Shown here piece by piece: positions 8,453 to 23,822 of a stretch of DNA of 39,309 nt. Position numbers and translations under genes: made by a program. The notes under the pieces were generated by a model. The model did not search any database, was not told where the DNA came from, and saw only the letters and a program-made list of their open reading frames with translations. Position 1 is the stretch's first letter, and each line of letters opens with the position of its first letter. This DNA is from Comamonadaceae bacterium (GTDB lineage: Bacteria > Pseudomonadota > Gammaproteobacteria > Burkholderiales > Burkholderiaceae), in assembly GCA_947374535.1 (NCBI GenBank), contig CANCCJ010000018.1, positions 1-39,309 of the forward strand, read 5' to 3'.

Positions 8453-9804
8453 GAATGAGATCCGCCTTTCAGCAAAAAAACTGAATCAAAGGGCAAGTTG
8501 TCGCGTTGCTTGCTGTTGCGGTTCAAGCGCATCGCCAACACCGCTGAGATGGCAAACATCAGAGCTTGCATGCCAAACACGGCCGCATACGCTGTGCGCT
8601 GTTCACCCAACACCGCATGGGCCACATCACTCGCTGCCGTGCCCAACAAACCACCCAAACCAAAAGCTGCTGCTTGTGCAGCACCCCATACACCCATGCG
8701 CGTGCCTTCGCGGCCGGCTCCACCCTCACCGGCCAAACGCATCATGGTGGCAATGGCCGCAATCGAGAATGCGCCATTGGCCACCCCCAAAAACACCACA
8801 TTGGCCTGAAGCGGCCAAATCGCAGCCAACGCAGCGCTGCACAAACCCACGGTGGCCAACGCAGACACCAAGCACCCACCCACCATCCATGCCTGGACCG
8901 AGCCCAAGCGCCCAGCGGCCCAACGCGAGCCAGCGAAGGCCACGGCCAGCATGCCCATCAGCACACCCATGTGGTGCCAGCCCGAGAGCTGCGTGGTCTG
9001 ACCTGGCGAGAAGCCATGGACCGCGCCAGCAAACGGCTCCAAGATCAAATCTTGGGCGCTGTAAGCGAGCATGGAGGTAAAAACAAACACCGTGAAGGTT
9101 CGGGCCGCAGGCTCAGACAACACATCTTGCAAGGCGGATTTGAAATTTTGTTGCTTCGCATGCGCTTGAACGCCATCGATTGGCACAGCGTTCTCGGGCG
9201 AAGTGTGGCCCTCTAGCCCCCACAAACAAACCGCTGTGATCACAACCGTCAAAGTGCTCAATCCCGCAGAAACTTGCAGCAAGACGCTTGGGCTGTAGGG
9301 GTCAATCAGTTTGCCCACCACACCTGCTGTGACGGCAAAGCCCAAAATCATCATCATCCACACCGTGGTGGCGGCTGGCGCACGTCGCGCCTCGGGCACC
9401 TGCTTGGCCATCAATGCCAACAGCGATGTGCCACAAGCGCTCACCCCCAAGCCAATCAAACTGAACGACAACATCGCCAACAAGGCCCCATAAGCAGGCT
9501 CGGTCGCCATCCACACCGTAGCAGCCGCAGCCATCACGCCACCGACGCCCAGCACCCCCATGCCACCCATCATCCAAGGTGTGCAGCGGCGACCTGTGTC
9601 GGCACCAAAGCCCATGCGTGGGCGCACCATTTGCACCGCGTAATGCCATGCCACCAAAAAGCCAGGTAACAACGCAGGCAGTGCCAGCTCCACCACCATG
9701 ATGCGGTTGAGCGTGGACGTGGTCACCACCACCACAGCGCCTAAACAGGCCTGAATCAGACCTAGCCGCACGATTTGAAACCAGCCAAAAAATGGTGTCT
9801 TCAT
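8449..9804 (-). CDS. bch2: PucC-family MFS protein between bchG and bchP
   Basis: A 451-residue membrane protein of the bacteriochlorophyll delivery (BCD/PucC) branch of the major facilitator superfamily, with about 12 spans. The N-terminus FGWFQIVRLGLIQACLG and TLNRIMVVELALPALLPG match the TLNRVMIVELQVP signature seen in the other two PucC proteins here. Its position between bchG and bchP is that of Rhodobacter ORF428 (bch2). Members are thought to supply pigment to nascent antenna complexes; the exact substrate is unproven. The ATG at 9804 is chosen because it overlaps the bchG stop as ATGA; a start 60 nt further upstream would only add sequence lying inside bchG. Confidence 0.88.
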   Translation of the reverse strand: MKTPFFGWFQIVRLGLIQACLGAVVVVTTSTLNRIMVVELALPALLPGFLVAWHYAVQMVRPRMGFGADTGRRCTPWMMGGMGVLGVGGVMAAAATVWMATEPAYGALLAMLSFSLIGLGVSACGTSLLALMAKQVPEARRAPAATTVWMMMILGFAVTAGVVGKLIDPYSPSVLLQVSAGLSTLTVVITAVCLWGLEGHTSPENAVPIDGVQAHAKQQNFKSALQDVLSEPAARTFTVFVFTSMLAYSAQDLILEPFAGAVHGFSPGQTTQLSGWHHMGVLMGMLAVAFAGSRWAAGRLGSVQAWMVGGCLVSALATVGLCSAALAAIWPLQANVVFLGVANGAFSIAAIATMMRLAGEGGAGREGTRMGVWGAAQAAAFGLGGLLGTAASDVAHAVLGEQRTAYAAVFGMQALMFAISAVLAMRLNRNSKQRDNLPFDSVFLLKGGSHS

Positions 9805-10748
9805 TTCAGCTCCAAAAGTTGCTGCAAGGGTTGCTGTAAGAGTTGCAGTTGGCGCAGCCCCCAAGCACTGACCATCATCCCGCTGACAAACAGGGGCACG
9901 CCAAAAGCGCTGACGTGCAAGGCACGCTCAATCGGTTGGCGCAAAAACTTGATCATCAAGGGCCACTGCGCAACCGCCAACGCCAGCACCGCAGCAGCGT
10001 GCCAAGGCAGTTGCCAAAACATCAACAGCAACGCCACCGCAGCTTGCGCCAACAGCATGAGCGCACAGGCCACCACCGCCGCGCCACGCGCACCCAATTG
10101 CACAGGCAATGAAGCCACGCCCATGCGACGGTCACCGTCGATGGCCTTGAAATCATTGAGTGTCATGATGCCGTGTGCGCCCAAGCTGTAGATCAGCGCC
10201 AAGGCCACCGAATGCGGTCCTGGCCAAGCTCCCCCCAGCATGACGGCAGCGCCCGTGAGCCAAGCCAAACCTTCGTAGCTCAACGCGCAAGCGGCATTGC
10301 CCCACCAACCATTGTTTTTCAGACGCACAGGCGGGGCGCTGTAGCCCCAAGACAACGCAATCGCCAGCCCGCAGGCTGCAAAACCCCAAGGTCCCATGAG
10401 CGTGGCCCACAGCAAAGACAGCGCGGTCCAGCCCACCGCAATGCCCAGACCCCAACGCCCAGGCATTCGCCCTGAAGGGATGGGGCGGTGCGGCTCGTTG
10501 ATCGCATCCACATGGCGGTCAAACCAATCGTTGACGGCTTGGCTACTGGCGCACACCAATGGGCCAGTGAGCACCAAACCCAATAGCAACAAAACCCAGT
10601 TTTCCCCGATGTCCTGGCCCGAAGCCACCACGCCACAGGCAAACGCCCACATCGGTGGGAACCACGTGATTGGTTTTAAAAGCTCTGCCACCGTGGCCAA
10701 CGCAGGGCGCTTGGGAAGAGGCGTCAGAGCAAGGGAGGGAGAGTCCAT
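9801..10748 (-). CDS. bchG: bacteriochlorophyll synthase
   Basis: A 315-residue UbiA-family polytopic prenyltransferase that esterifies bacteriochlorophyllide a with geranylgeranyl or phytyl diphosphate. The first Asp-rich diphosphate-binding motif lies in NDWFDRHVDAINEPHRPIPS; a second Asp region is NDFKAIDGDRRMG. N-terminal KPITWFPPMWAFACGVV is typical of chlorophyll synthases. It is first in the coupled operon bchG-bch2-bchP-tspO and has a promoter with a PpsR-type site at 10777-10794. Confidence 0.96.
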   Translation of the reverse strand: MDSPSLALTPLPKRPALATVAELLKPITWFPPMWAFACGVVASGQDIGENWVLLLLGLVLTGPLVCASSQAVNDWFDRHVDAINEPHRPIPSGRMPGRWGLGIAVGWTALSLLWATLMGPWGFAACGLAIALSWGYSAPPVRLKNNGWWGNAACALSYEGLAWLTGAAVMLGGAWPGPHSVALALIYSLGAHGIMTLNDFKAIDGDRRMGVASLPVQLGARGAAVVACALMLLAQAAVALLLMFWQLPWHAAAVLALAVAQWPLMIKFLRQPIERALHVSAFGVPLFVSGMMVSAWGLRQLQLLQQPLQQLLELK

Positions 10749-10754
10749 GAACGC

Positions 10755-10782
10755 ATTGTGATGCGATCTTTCAAAATGTCAA
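10755..10782 (-). promoter_or_regulatory. promoter of bchG operon
   Basis: On the minus strand a perfect TTGACA -35 (10782-10777) is followed after 16 nt by CACAAT (10760-10755, four of six matches). The -10 lies only a few bases upstream of the bchG ATG at 10748, so the leader would be almost absent. An alternative -10 with 17-nt spacing is ACAATG. Confidence 0.5.
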
Positions 10783-10794
10783 CAAGGATTGACA
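10777..10794 (-). promoter_or_regulatory. PpsR/CrtJ-type operator at bchG
   Basis: On the minus strand TGTCAATCCTTGTTGACA is an exact TGT-N12-ACA site whose right half is the end of the -35 TTGACA. The geometry is identical to the bchI and bchF sites. Confidence 0.72.
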
Positions 10795-10799
10795 CTTAC

Positions 10800-10817
10800 C
10801 GTCAACAAAACCTAACA
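10800..10817 (-). promoter_or_regulatory. second, imperfect PpsR-type site at bchG
   Basis: On the minus strand TGTTAGGTTTTGTTGACG differs from TGT-N12-ACA only in the last base. It begins 23 bp from the exact site, close to two helical turns, which would suit cooperative binding of two PpsR tetramers. It lies directly downstream of the ppsR stop codon. Confidence 0.45.
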
Positions 10818-10818
10818 C

Positions 10819-12210
10819 TTAGCCCAAGGTTTCGACGTCGGCTTCAGCCACCATGTTGAAACGGCGGAGTTTGACGTACAAACTTTGTCGCGACAAGCCC
10901 AGCATTTCAGCTGCCGAGGCGCGGTTGTTGTGGGTCAATTCGAGGGCCGCTTCGATGCACATGCGCTCAATGGTGTCCACCGTTTCACCCACGATGTCCT
11001 TGATCGGACGACGCCCGACAAGCTGAGACAGCTCGGCAAAGGGATGGACATGGTTTTGCGTCACGCTTGAACTGACTTGCATCCGTCGGTCCAAGTCGCG
11101 GACAAAAAACACATACATGGGCTCGGGTCGTGCCAAGTAAATAGCCGAGACCTCCACAGGCAAGGTCATGCCAGACAAGGTGCGTACCTCGGTGGCGAAA
11201 TTGCGCACAGGCTGTTGCTGTCGCAAACTGGTGTGCAGCACGCCCCAATCCACCGTACCGCGCAACAACCAACGCTCCAAACTTTGACCGAGCACTTGGG
11301 AAGTGGCGGTCAAGCCCAGCAAAGCCATGCCTTCTTCATTGACGCTTTTGATCACGCCAGACGTGTCGGTCAACAGCCAGCCGTCGGGAAAGTGGGCCAT
11401 GGCCTCACTCAGCACCGAAGAGGCGTTTGGATCACGCGAGGGCTCACCCACCGTGTCGCGTGAGACCAAGCGCACCAAAAATTGCGCGCCACCCTCTTGC
11501 CGAAACACGGTGGCTGACACGGTCCATTCGGACGGAAGTCCCGAGATCCGAGCTGCACACATCTCAACGCGCCCCGTGGCCAACGCCATACGAAGCAAGG
11601 ATTGCACTTCTACTTGGCTCTCAATCTCAAAACACTCACGCACCTCACGGCCGACCAGGCGCTTACCCGCATCTTTGAGCAAGGATTGCGCGCCCAAATT
11701 GGCCTCCAACACCTTTTGGCTGATGGCATCGACCATTAAGACCGCATCAGATGAGGTGTCAAACAAAACACGGTAACGGGCCTCGATGTGACGCAGCCTT
11801 AAATAGTCTCGCTCCATGGACTGCTGAGTCTCCACCAAGCGGCGCTGCAACTCGGCAAGGCTTTCCAAATCTCTGCCCACCGCCAACAATTGCCCGCCAT
11901 TCAAAGGCAACAGCACATACTGCAAAGCAACCTCATTGCCCATCGCATTGATGTGGTTCACATGCCTCCATCGCATGACATCGGGCGAGCCCTGAGACTG
12001 CAACATCTCTTGAATTTTGGTGCGACTCTCGCTGGTCACGGTGTCTATCCAACGCCGCCCGATCCAAGCTTGACAACCCAAAGTTGCCAATTTGTCACGC
12101 GCGGTGGAAACATCCAGAATTACGCCTTGTGCGTCCATCACCAAAGTGACATCCGACACCACTCCCAGCAATTTGGAAAAGGTTAAGGGGTCCAATTCAG
12201 GAAGCTTCAT
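10819..12210 (-). CDS. ppsR: photosynthesis repressor PpsR/CrtJ
   Basis: A 463-residue transcription regulator with an N-terminal PAS-like domain (about 1-115), a coiled-coil or Q-linker helix (about 116-150), two further PAS domains (about 145-250 and 265-375) and a C-terminal Fis-type helix-turn-helix, ending AAEMLGLSRQSLYVKLRRF. Family members bind TGT-N12-ACA and repress bch, crt and puc genes under oxygen or strong light. One redox Cys (about residue 418, in ERMCIEAAL) is kept. No Cys is present near residue 250, where Rhodobacter has its partner Cys. The ATG at 12210 gives MKLPELDPL; a TTG 12 nt upstream is less likely. It is encoded between aerR2 and bchG. Confidence 0.95.
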   Translation of the reverse strand: MKLPELDPLTFSKLLGVVSDVTLVMDAQGVILDVSTARDKLATLGCQAWIGRRWIDTVTSESRTKIQEMLQSQGSPDVMRWRHVNHINAMGNEVALQYVLLPLNGGQLLAVGRDLESLAELQRRLVETQQSMERDYLRLRHIEARYRVLFDTSSDAVLMVDAISQKVLEANLGAQSLLKDAGKRLVGREVRECFEIESQVEVQSLLRMALATGRVEMCAARISGLPSEWTVSATVFRQEGGAQFLVRLVSRDTVGEPSRDPNASSVLSEAMAHFPDGWLLTDTSGVIKSVNEEGMALLGLTATSQVLGQSLERWLLRGTVDWGVLHTSLRQQQPVRNFATEVRTLSGMTLPVEVSAIYLARPEPMYVFFVRDLDRRMQVSSSVTQNHVHPFAELSQLVGRRPIKDIVGETVDTIERMCIEAALELTHNNRASAAEMLGLSRQSLYVKLRRFNMVAEADVETLG

Positions 12211-12231
12211 ATTGTAAACCAAGTGTGATGG

Positions 12232-12249
12232 TGCATAGAGGAGTTGACA
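12232..12249. promoter_or_regulatory. imperfect PpsR-type site upstream of ppsR
   Basis: Read on the minus strand, TGTCAACTCCTCTATGCA is one base off TGT-N12-ACA (GCA for ACA). It lies 22 nt upstream of the ppsR ATG and could allow autoregulation. The 117 nt between aerR2 and ppsR also hold a TATACT that could serve as a -10 but lacks a good -35. Confidence 0.3.
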
Positions 12250-12327
12250 CTGAAATTCGTCAGAGAAGTATAAGCCTTATTGCGCTTGTCATAACGAAAA
12301 AGCATGCATACCTGAGCCAACATTCGT

Positions 12328-13149
12328 TCAAAAGGAAGATACTGCACAGCCACCCAAAGCCAGCTGAGAGACACGTTCCTTCACCCATTGCACCGCCACT
12401 GGCGCGTCCTGCGCCACAACTTCGGCAGGGATACTTGACAGCAGCAAGGGGTCACGCATCGCGATTGGCCCACCTAGAAACACGCACATGTTCGGATTGT
12501 TCGAGCCGTCTTTGAGTTGGCGCAGCAAAGCACTCAAAGTTTGCAAATGGCGATCGGTGCTGATCGACACACCCACCGCATCAAACCAATCCGATTGGCA
12601 GACATGCTTGAACTCCGCAACATCTTGTGGCACGCACAAAGTCACGGTCCAACCCGCCTGCTTGAAAAATTCGCTGAGCATAAACAAGCCCATGCTGTGC
12701 TGCGCACCAGGCTCTGTGAGTAACAGCAAACTCCAGCCATTTCGATCCTGAGGCGTCTCCTGCAAAAATTCGGCACTGAACTCATGCAAGAGTTGTTGCA
12801 AGTGGCTAGAGACGATGGTGGTCATGGCGAAATCCAGCTTGTCCGCACACCACCACTCGCCAATCAAACGAGCACAAGGTGCGATGCCTTGGACGTAAAT
12901 ATCAGCCAACGATTGACCTTGTTTTTGCCAACCAAACACCACCTGACGCGCAGCATCAAGTCCTTGCAAACACGCCTGCGCCAAGATTTGCACCTGTGCT
13001 GTATCGAGTGCAGATTTGCCGTAGAAGGTGGTCCCCCCTACCAAGCGCGGCCCCGCCGACACATGACGACGCAGAGGCTGCAGCAAAGGGGCTAGCCGCC
13101 GAAGCGCCTGCGGCAGGGAGTTGTGATCATCTAAATTGAATTGCGCCAT
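12328..13149 (-). CDS. ppaA: AerR/PpaA-family cobalamin-type regulator, copy 2
   Basis: A 273-residue AerR/PpaA homologue encoded immediately upstream of ppsR, the usual place for this family. The helical cap segment EWWCADKLDFAMTTIVSSHL spans about 98-117. The B12-fold segment TEPGAQHSMGLFMLSEFFKQ includes His151 at the same position as His165 of copy 1, and VFLGGPIAM matches the VLGGPIFLF of copy 1. There is no DxHxxG motif. ATG 13149 (MAQFNLDDH) is preferred over GTG 13158; neither has a strong Shine-Dalgarno. It presumably modulates PpsR. The two copies are clearly diverged, so this is not a recent duplication. Confidence 0.83.
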   Translation of the reverse strand: MAQFNLDDHNSLPQALRRLAPLLQPLRRHVSAGPRLVGGTTFYGKSALDTAQVQILAQACLQGLDAARQVVFGWQKQGQSLADIYVQGIAPCARLIGEWWCADKLDFAMTTIVSSHLQQLLHEFSAEFLQETPQDRNGWSLLLLTEPGAQHSMGLFMLSEFFKQAGWTVTLCVPQDVAEFKHVCQSDWFDAVGVSISTDRHLQTLSALLRQLKDGSNNPNMCVFLGGPIAMRDPLLLSSIPAEVVAQDAPVAVQWVKERVSQLALGGCAVSSF

Positions 13150-13318
13150 AGCACGCACCCATCATCAGAGTAAGACTACAACGGCCGCCTGAATGAATCC
13201 AAGGCTTGCCGCAAGAGTTGCATGGCGCAGCGCCAATGGGGGCACTGAACAACACATATGTAGTGTGCTGACATTCTTGTGAACAGTCTTGAGTGTAAAC
13301 CCTATTGATAAAAATAAA

Positions 13319-13336
13319 TGTAAATACAAGTTGACA
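13319..13336 (+). promoter_or_regulatory. PpsR/CrtJ-type operator at bchF
   Basis: TGTAAATACAAGTTGACA is an exact TGT-N12-ACA site. As at bchI and bchG, its right half forms the end of the -35 box (13331-13336). It controls the promoter of the 17-kb bchF to BLUF superoperon. No second exact site was found in the 243 nt between aerR2 and bchF. Confidence 0.73.
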
Positions 13337-13359
13337 CACTGTATTTCGAAGCTTACATT
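13331..13359 (+). promoter_or_regulatory. promoter of the bchF superoperon
   Basis: A perfect -35 TTGACA (13331-13336), a 17-nt spacer and TACATT (13354-13359, four of six matches), 33 nt before the bchF ATG at 13393. The intergenic region upstream is AT-rich (around 13300-13325) and must also hold the divergent aerR2 promoter, which I could not place. Confidence 0.58.
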
Positions 13360-13392
13360 CCCATCAAACACCACCACTTAGATCAGGTCCAC

Positions 13393-15200
<1,808 letters not shown>

Positions 15201-15216
15201 AGCGCAGGAACACACC

Positions 15217-16795
15217 ATGCAACTGACGCTCTGGACTTACGAAGGACCGCCCCATGTGGGCGCGATGCGCGTGGCCACAGCCATGACCGATGTGCATTAC
15301 GTGTTGCACGCCCCGCAAGGCGACACCTACGCCGACTTGCTGTTCACCATGATCGAGCGCCTGCCACGCCGCCCGCCCGTCACTTACACCACCTTCCAAG
15401 CGCGTGACCTGGGTGGCGACACGGCCGAGTTGTTCAAAGACGCGGCCCGCCAGGCCATGGACCGCTTCCAGCCCGCCGCCATGCTAGTGGGCTCGTCCTG
15501 CACCGCCGAGCTGATCCAGGACGACCCCGGTGGCTTGGCCCAGGCCCTGCAACTGCCCATTCCCGTCGTGGCGCTGGAGTTGCCCTCGTACCAGCGCAAG
15601 GAAAACTGGGGCGCCAGCGAGACCTTCTACCAACTGTGCCGCCACCTGGTGCACAAGCCCGCCAGCGATAAACCTGTCAAGGCACGCCCAACCTGCAACC
15701 TCCTCGGCCCCAGCGCCCTGGGCTTTCGCCACCGCGACGACGTCAAAGAGATCACCCAACTGCTGAACCAATTGGGTGTGGACGTGGCCGTGGTCGCTCC
15801 CCTGAGTGCCAGCGTGGATGATCTGCACAAACTGGCCGACGCCGACTTCAACGTAGTGCTCTACCCCGAAATCGGTCTAGCTGCAGCGCAATGGTTACAG
15901 CGCCAGTTTGATCAGCCCTACACCAAGACCGTGCCGCTGGGCAGCCACGCCACGCGCGACTTCATCGCCGAAGTCTGCGCCCTGACCGGCCTGTCCCTGC
16001 CTGCGAAAGACCCCGCCAACGCACACGCCCACTGGTACGCGAAGTCGGTCGACTCGACCTACCTGACAGGTAAGCGGGTCTACATTTTTGGCGATGCCAC
16101 GCATGTGGTGGCCGCCGCACGCATCGCTAACCAAGAGATGGGTTTTGAGGTCGTGGGTTTGGGAAGCTACAGCCGCGAATTTGCGCGCGAAGTGCGCGAT
16201 TGCGCCAAGCGCTACGGTGTCGAAGCCCTGATCACCGACGACTACCTCGAAGTCGAAGAACAGATCAACGCACTGCAACCCGAGCTGATTTTGGGCACGC
16301 AAATGGAGCGCCACATCGCCAAGCGCCACGGCATTCCATGCGCCGTGATTTCTGCCCCGGTACATGTGCAGGACTTCCCGGCACGCTACGCGCCACAAAT
16401 GGGTTTTGAAGGCGCCAACGTGCTGTTCGATACCTGGGTGCACCCGCTGATGATGGGCCTGGAAGAACACTTGATTGGCATGTTCCGCGAAGACTTCGAG
16501 TTCCACGCCGGGGCAGCACCCTCTCATTTGGGCAGCACGCGGCCTGCGGCCGAACTGGCTCCAGAACCTGCCTCAACACAAATTTCGATGACTATTTCTG
16601 CGCCTCTTTCAGTAGCTGTGCCGCCGCCTATCGCTTCTCCCACTGTGGCCGCTTCAAACCAAGCCAGCTGGAGTGTGGAAGCCGAAAAAGAACTTGGAAA
16701 GATCCCGTTCTTTGTGCGCGGCAAAGCCCGCCGCAACACCGAACGATTTGCCCTCGATCAGGGCGTGGCGACCATTACCGTGGAGACGCTCTACG

Positions 16796-16821
<26 letters not shown>
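15217..16821 (+). CDS. bchB: dark protochlorophyllide reductase subunit B
   Basis: A 534-residue NifK-like subunit of DPOR. The N-terminus [17 protein letters not shown] is the family start, preceded by AGGA, so the ATG at 15217 is used although the frame stays open 195 nt further up inside bchN. Asp36 (HAPQGD) is the known non-Cys ligand of the NB-cluster. A variable Pro/Ala linker (about 440-485) joins the core to a C-terminal protochlorophyllide-reductase domain ([19 protein letters not shown]). Its end overlaps the start of bchH by 26 nt. Confidence 0.96.
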
Positions 16822-21585
<4,764 letters not shown>

Positions 21586-21618
21586 TCTGCACGCCAACAC
21601 TCAGACCGAAAGAACGTC

Positions 21619-22326
21619 ATGAACACCACCGCCTACGAACAACGCCGCAGCCAAATCGAGCATTACTTTGACCGCACTGCGGCCGATGCTTGGGCCCGCC
21701 TGACCTCGAACGAACCGGTGGGCCGCATTCGTGCCACCGTTCGCGCTGGGCGCGACACCATGCGCGAGACGCTGCTGTCTTGGCTGCCGCAAGACCTACG
21801 CGGCCTGCGTGTGTTGGACGCCGGTTGCGGCACTGGCGCACTGGCCCTGCAAGCGGCACTGCGCGGAGCCCACGTGGTGGCCATCGACCTCTCACCCACC
21901 TTGGTCAAACTCGCTGGCGAACGCATGGCGGCCGAGCACCCCACACTGCCCGGCTCGGTGGAGTTTTTATCGGGCGACATGCTGAGCCCGGATCTCGGTC
22001 ACTTCGACCATGTGGTCTGCATGGACTCACTGATTCACTACGACAGCGACCAGATCGCCCACGCGCTGGCCGGTCTTGCGCAACGCACACGCGGCTCCAT
22101 GGCCTTCACCTTTGCACCGCGCACGCCGCTGTTGGCGTTGATGCACAGCGCGGGACGTTTGTTTCCGCGCAGCGACCGCTCGCCGTCTTTGTCACCTGTC
22201 GCGCACGCCGATTTGCTGCAACGCATGCAAGGCCACTCAGATTTACAGGGCTGGCAAGGCGCGCGCATGCAGCGCGTGGCCAGCGGTTTTTACACCTCAC
22301 AAGCTTGGGAGTGGACCCGCTCATGA
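21619..22326 (+). CDS. bchM: Mg-protoporphyrin IX methyltransferase
   Basis: A 235-residue class I SAM-dependent methyltransferase that methylates the ring-C propionate of Mg-protoporphyrin IX. SAM motif I is VLDAGCGTGALALQAALRG (about 70-88), followed by VVAIDLSPTLVKLAGERM. The N-terminal helix YFDRTAADAWARLTSNEPVGRIRATVRAGR is shared by BchM/ChlM. It supplies the substrate of AcsF, encoded downstream. Its stop overlaps the lhaA start (ATGA, 22323-22326). Confidence 0.96.
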   Translation: MNTTAYEQRRSQIEHYFDRTAADAWARLTSNEPVGRIRATVRAGRDTMRETLLSWLPQDLRGLRVLDAGCGTGALALQAALRGAHVVAIDLSPTLVKLAGERMAAEHPTLPGSVEFLSGDMLSPDLGHFDHVVCMDSLIHYDSDQIAHALAGLAQRTRGSMAFTFAPRTPLLALMHSAGRLFPRSDRSPSLSPVAHADLLQRMQGHSDLQGWQGARMQRVASGFYTSQAWEWTRS

Positions 22327-23795
22327 CACTGCGCATCCCGGTCCCCCGCTGGTTCACCGCACACATGGCGACATTGGGCACACGCTTCATGCCGTTTGCC
22401 GATGCGGCCTCGTCCGAGTTACCGATGGCGCGCCTCTTGCGCCTGTCGCTGTTTCAAGTGGTGATCGGCATGGTCACGGCGCTGCTAGTGGGTACGCTAA
22501 ATCGGGTCATGATCGTAGAGCTGCAGGTGCCCGCTTGGTGGGTCGCTTTAGCCGTCGCCATACCCATGGTGTTTGCGCCGCTGCGCACCCTCATTGGTTA
22601 TCGCAGCGACACCCACCCCTCGGCGCTAGGCCTGCGCCGCATTCCCTATTTGTGGACCGGCACCTTGTTGCTGTTTGGCGGCTTGTCCATCATGCCTTTT
22701 GCCTTGCTGCTGCTGTCCGAATCCGACCACGTCAACCTGTGGGTCGGCCAGATCGGCGCCTGCTTGGCCTTTGTGCTGGTAGGCGCGGGCATTCAGGTCA
22801 CGCAAACCGCCGGCATGGCCTTGGCGCACGACCTGGCCAGTGACGACAAACGCCCTCGCGTGGTGGCACTGCTCTACAGCATGTTGCTGGTCGGCATGAT
22901 TGCCAGCAGCGCCGTATTTGGGCTCGTGTTGCATGACTTCAGCCCGCAAAAACTCATCCAAGTGGTGCAAGGCTGCGCGGTCATGGTGGCGGTGATGAAC
23001 TTGGTTTCGCTCTGGAAACAAGAGGCTCGCCATGCCAAGCGTGGACAGCGCGAGGCCGGTGGCTTTTCCAGCAGCTGGCGTGAGCTGATGGCACAGCCGC
23101 AAATGCGCCGCTTTTTGTGGACGCTGGCCCTGGGCACCTTCGCCTTCAACATGCAAGACATCGTGCTCGAACCCTATGCGGCCGAAATTTTGAAGCTCGA
23201 CGTGGGCATGACCAGCGCCCTGACGGCGCTCAGCGCAGGCGGAGCCTTGTTGGCATTTCTCTTGTCGGCGCGCTGGCTCGGAGGCGGCTTGCATGCCTGC
23301 CGCTTGGCAAGCTTAGGCATTCTTTTGGGCTTGCCCGCTTTTGCCATGGTGATTTTTTCGGGTCCGTTGGCGTCGGCTTGGATGTTCCGCATCGGCGTCA
23401 CACTGATCGGCTTCAGCGGCGGTCTGTTTTCGGTGGGCATGCTGGTCACCGCGATGGGCATGGCGCAAGACGGAAGCCCGCTCGGTCATTTGGCCGGTTT
23501 GGTCATGGGCACTTGGGGCGCGGTGCAAGCCACCAGTGCAGGTGCGGCCATGGCGTTTGGTGGGGCAGTGCGTGACGGGGTCTCGGTGCTGGCCATGTCT
23601 GGCGCGTTGGGCGAGGTGCTGGTCACCCCCATCACCGCCTACAGCTTCGTCTACCACTTTGAAATGTATTTGTTGTTTGTCGTGCTGGTGGCACTGGGCC
23701 CCATGTTGCGCGCCAGCCGTTTGGCCGCACGCGATCAAGCCCAAAACCCCGGTCAACCCGTCACCCCTTTTGGCCTGGCACAACTGCCGGGCTGA
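22323..23795 (+). CDS. lhaA: LH1 assembly protein LhaA (PucC family)
   Basis: A 490-residue, about 12-span membrane protein of the PucC family. Its place between bchM and puhA is that of LhaA, needed for assembly of LH1 around the reaction centre. It shares the block FMPFADAASSELPMARLLRLSLFQ with the pucC product near 32500, far more closely than with bch2. The start ATG at 22323 coincides with the bchM stop (ATGA); the frame stays open another 633 nt upstream only as a shadow of bchM. Confidence 0.92.
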   Translation: MTLRIPVPRWFTAHMATLGTRFMPFADAASSELPMARLLRLSLFQVVIGMVTALLVGTLNRVMIVELQVPAWWVALAVAIPMVFAPLRTLIGYRSDTHPSALGLRRIPYLWTGTLLLFGGLSIMPFALLLLSESDHVNLWVGQIGACLAFVLVGAGIQVTQTAGMALAHDLASDDKRPRVVALLYSMLLVGMIASSAVFGLVLHDFSPQKLIQVVQGCAVMVAVMNLVSLWKQEARHAKRGQREAGGFSSSWRELMAQPQMRRFLWTLALGTFAFNMQDIVLEPYAAEILKLDVGMTSALTALSAGGALLAFLLSARWLGGGLHACRLASLGILLGLPAFAMVIFSGPLASAWMFRIGVTLIGFSGGLFSVGMLVTAMGMAQDGSPLGHLAGLVMGTWGAVQATSAGAAMAFGGAVRDGVSVLAMSGALGEVLVTPITAYSFVYHFEMYLLFVVLVALGPMLRASRLAARDQAQNPGQPVTPFGLAQLPG

Positions 23796-23822
23796 TGCAA
23801 CGATTTTTTGAAGGAGACAGCC

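Noticed and set aside
16673..16795. Upstream extension of bchH inside bchB
   Set aside because: The extension is a bchB shadow rich in Arg and Pro; the family N-terminus starts around 16796.
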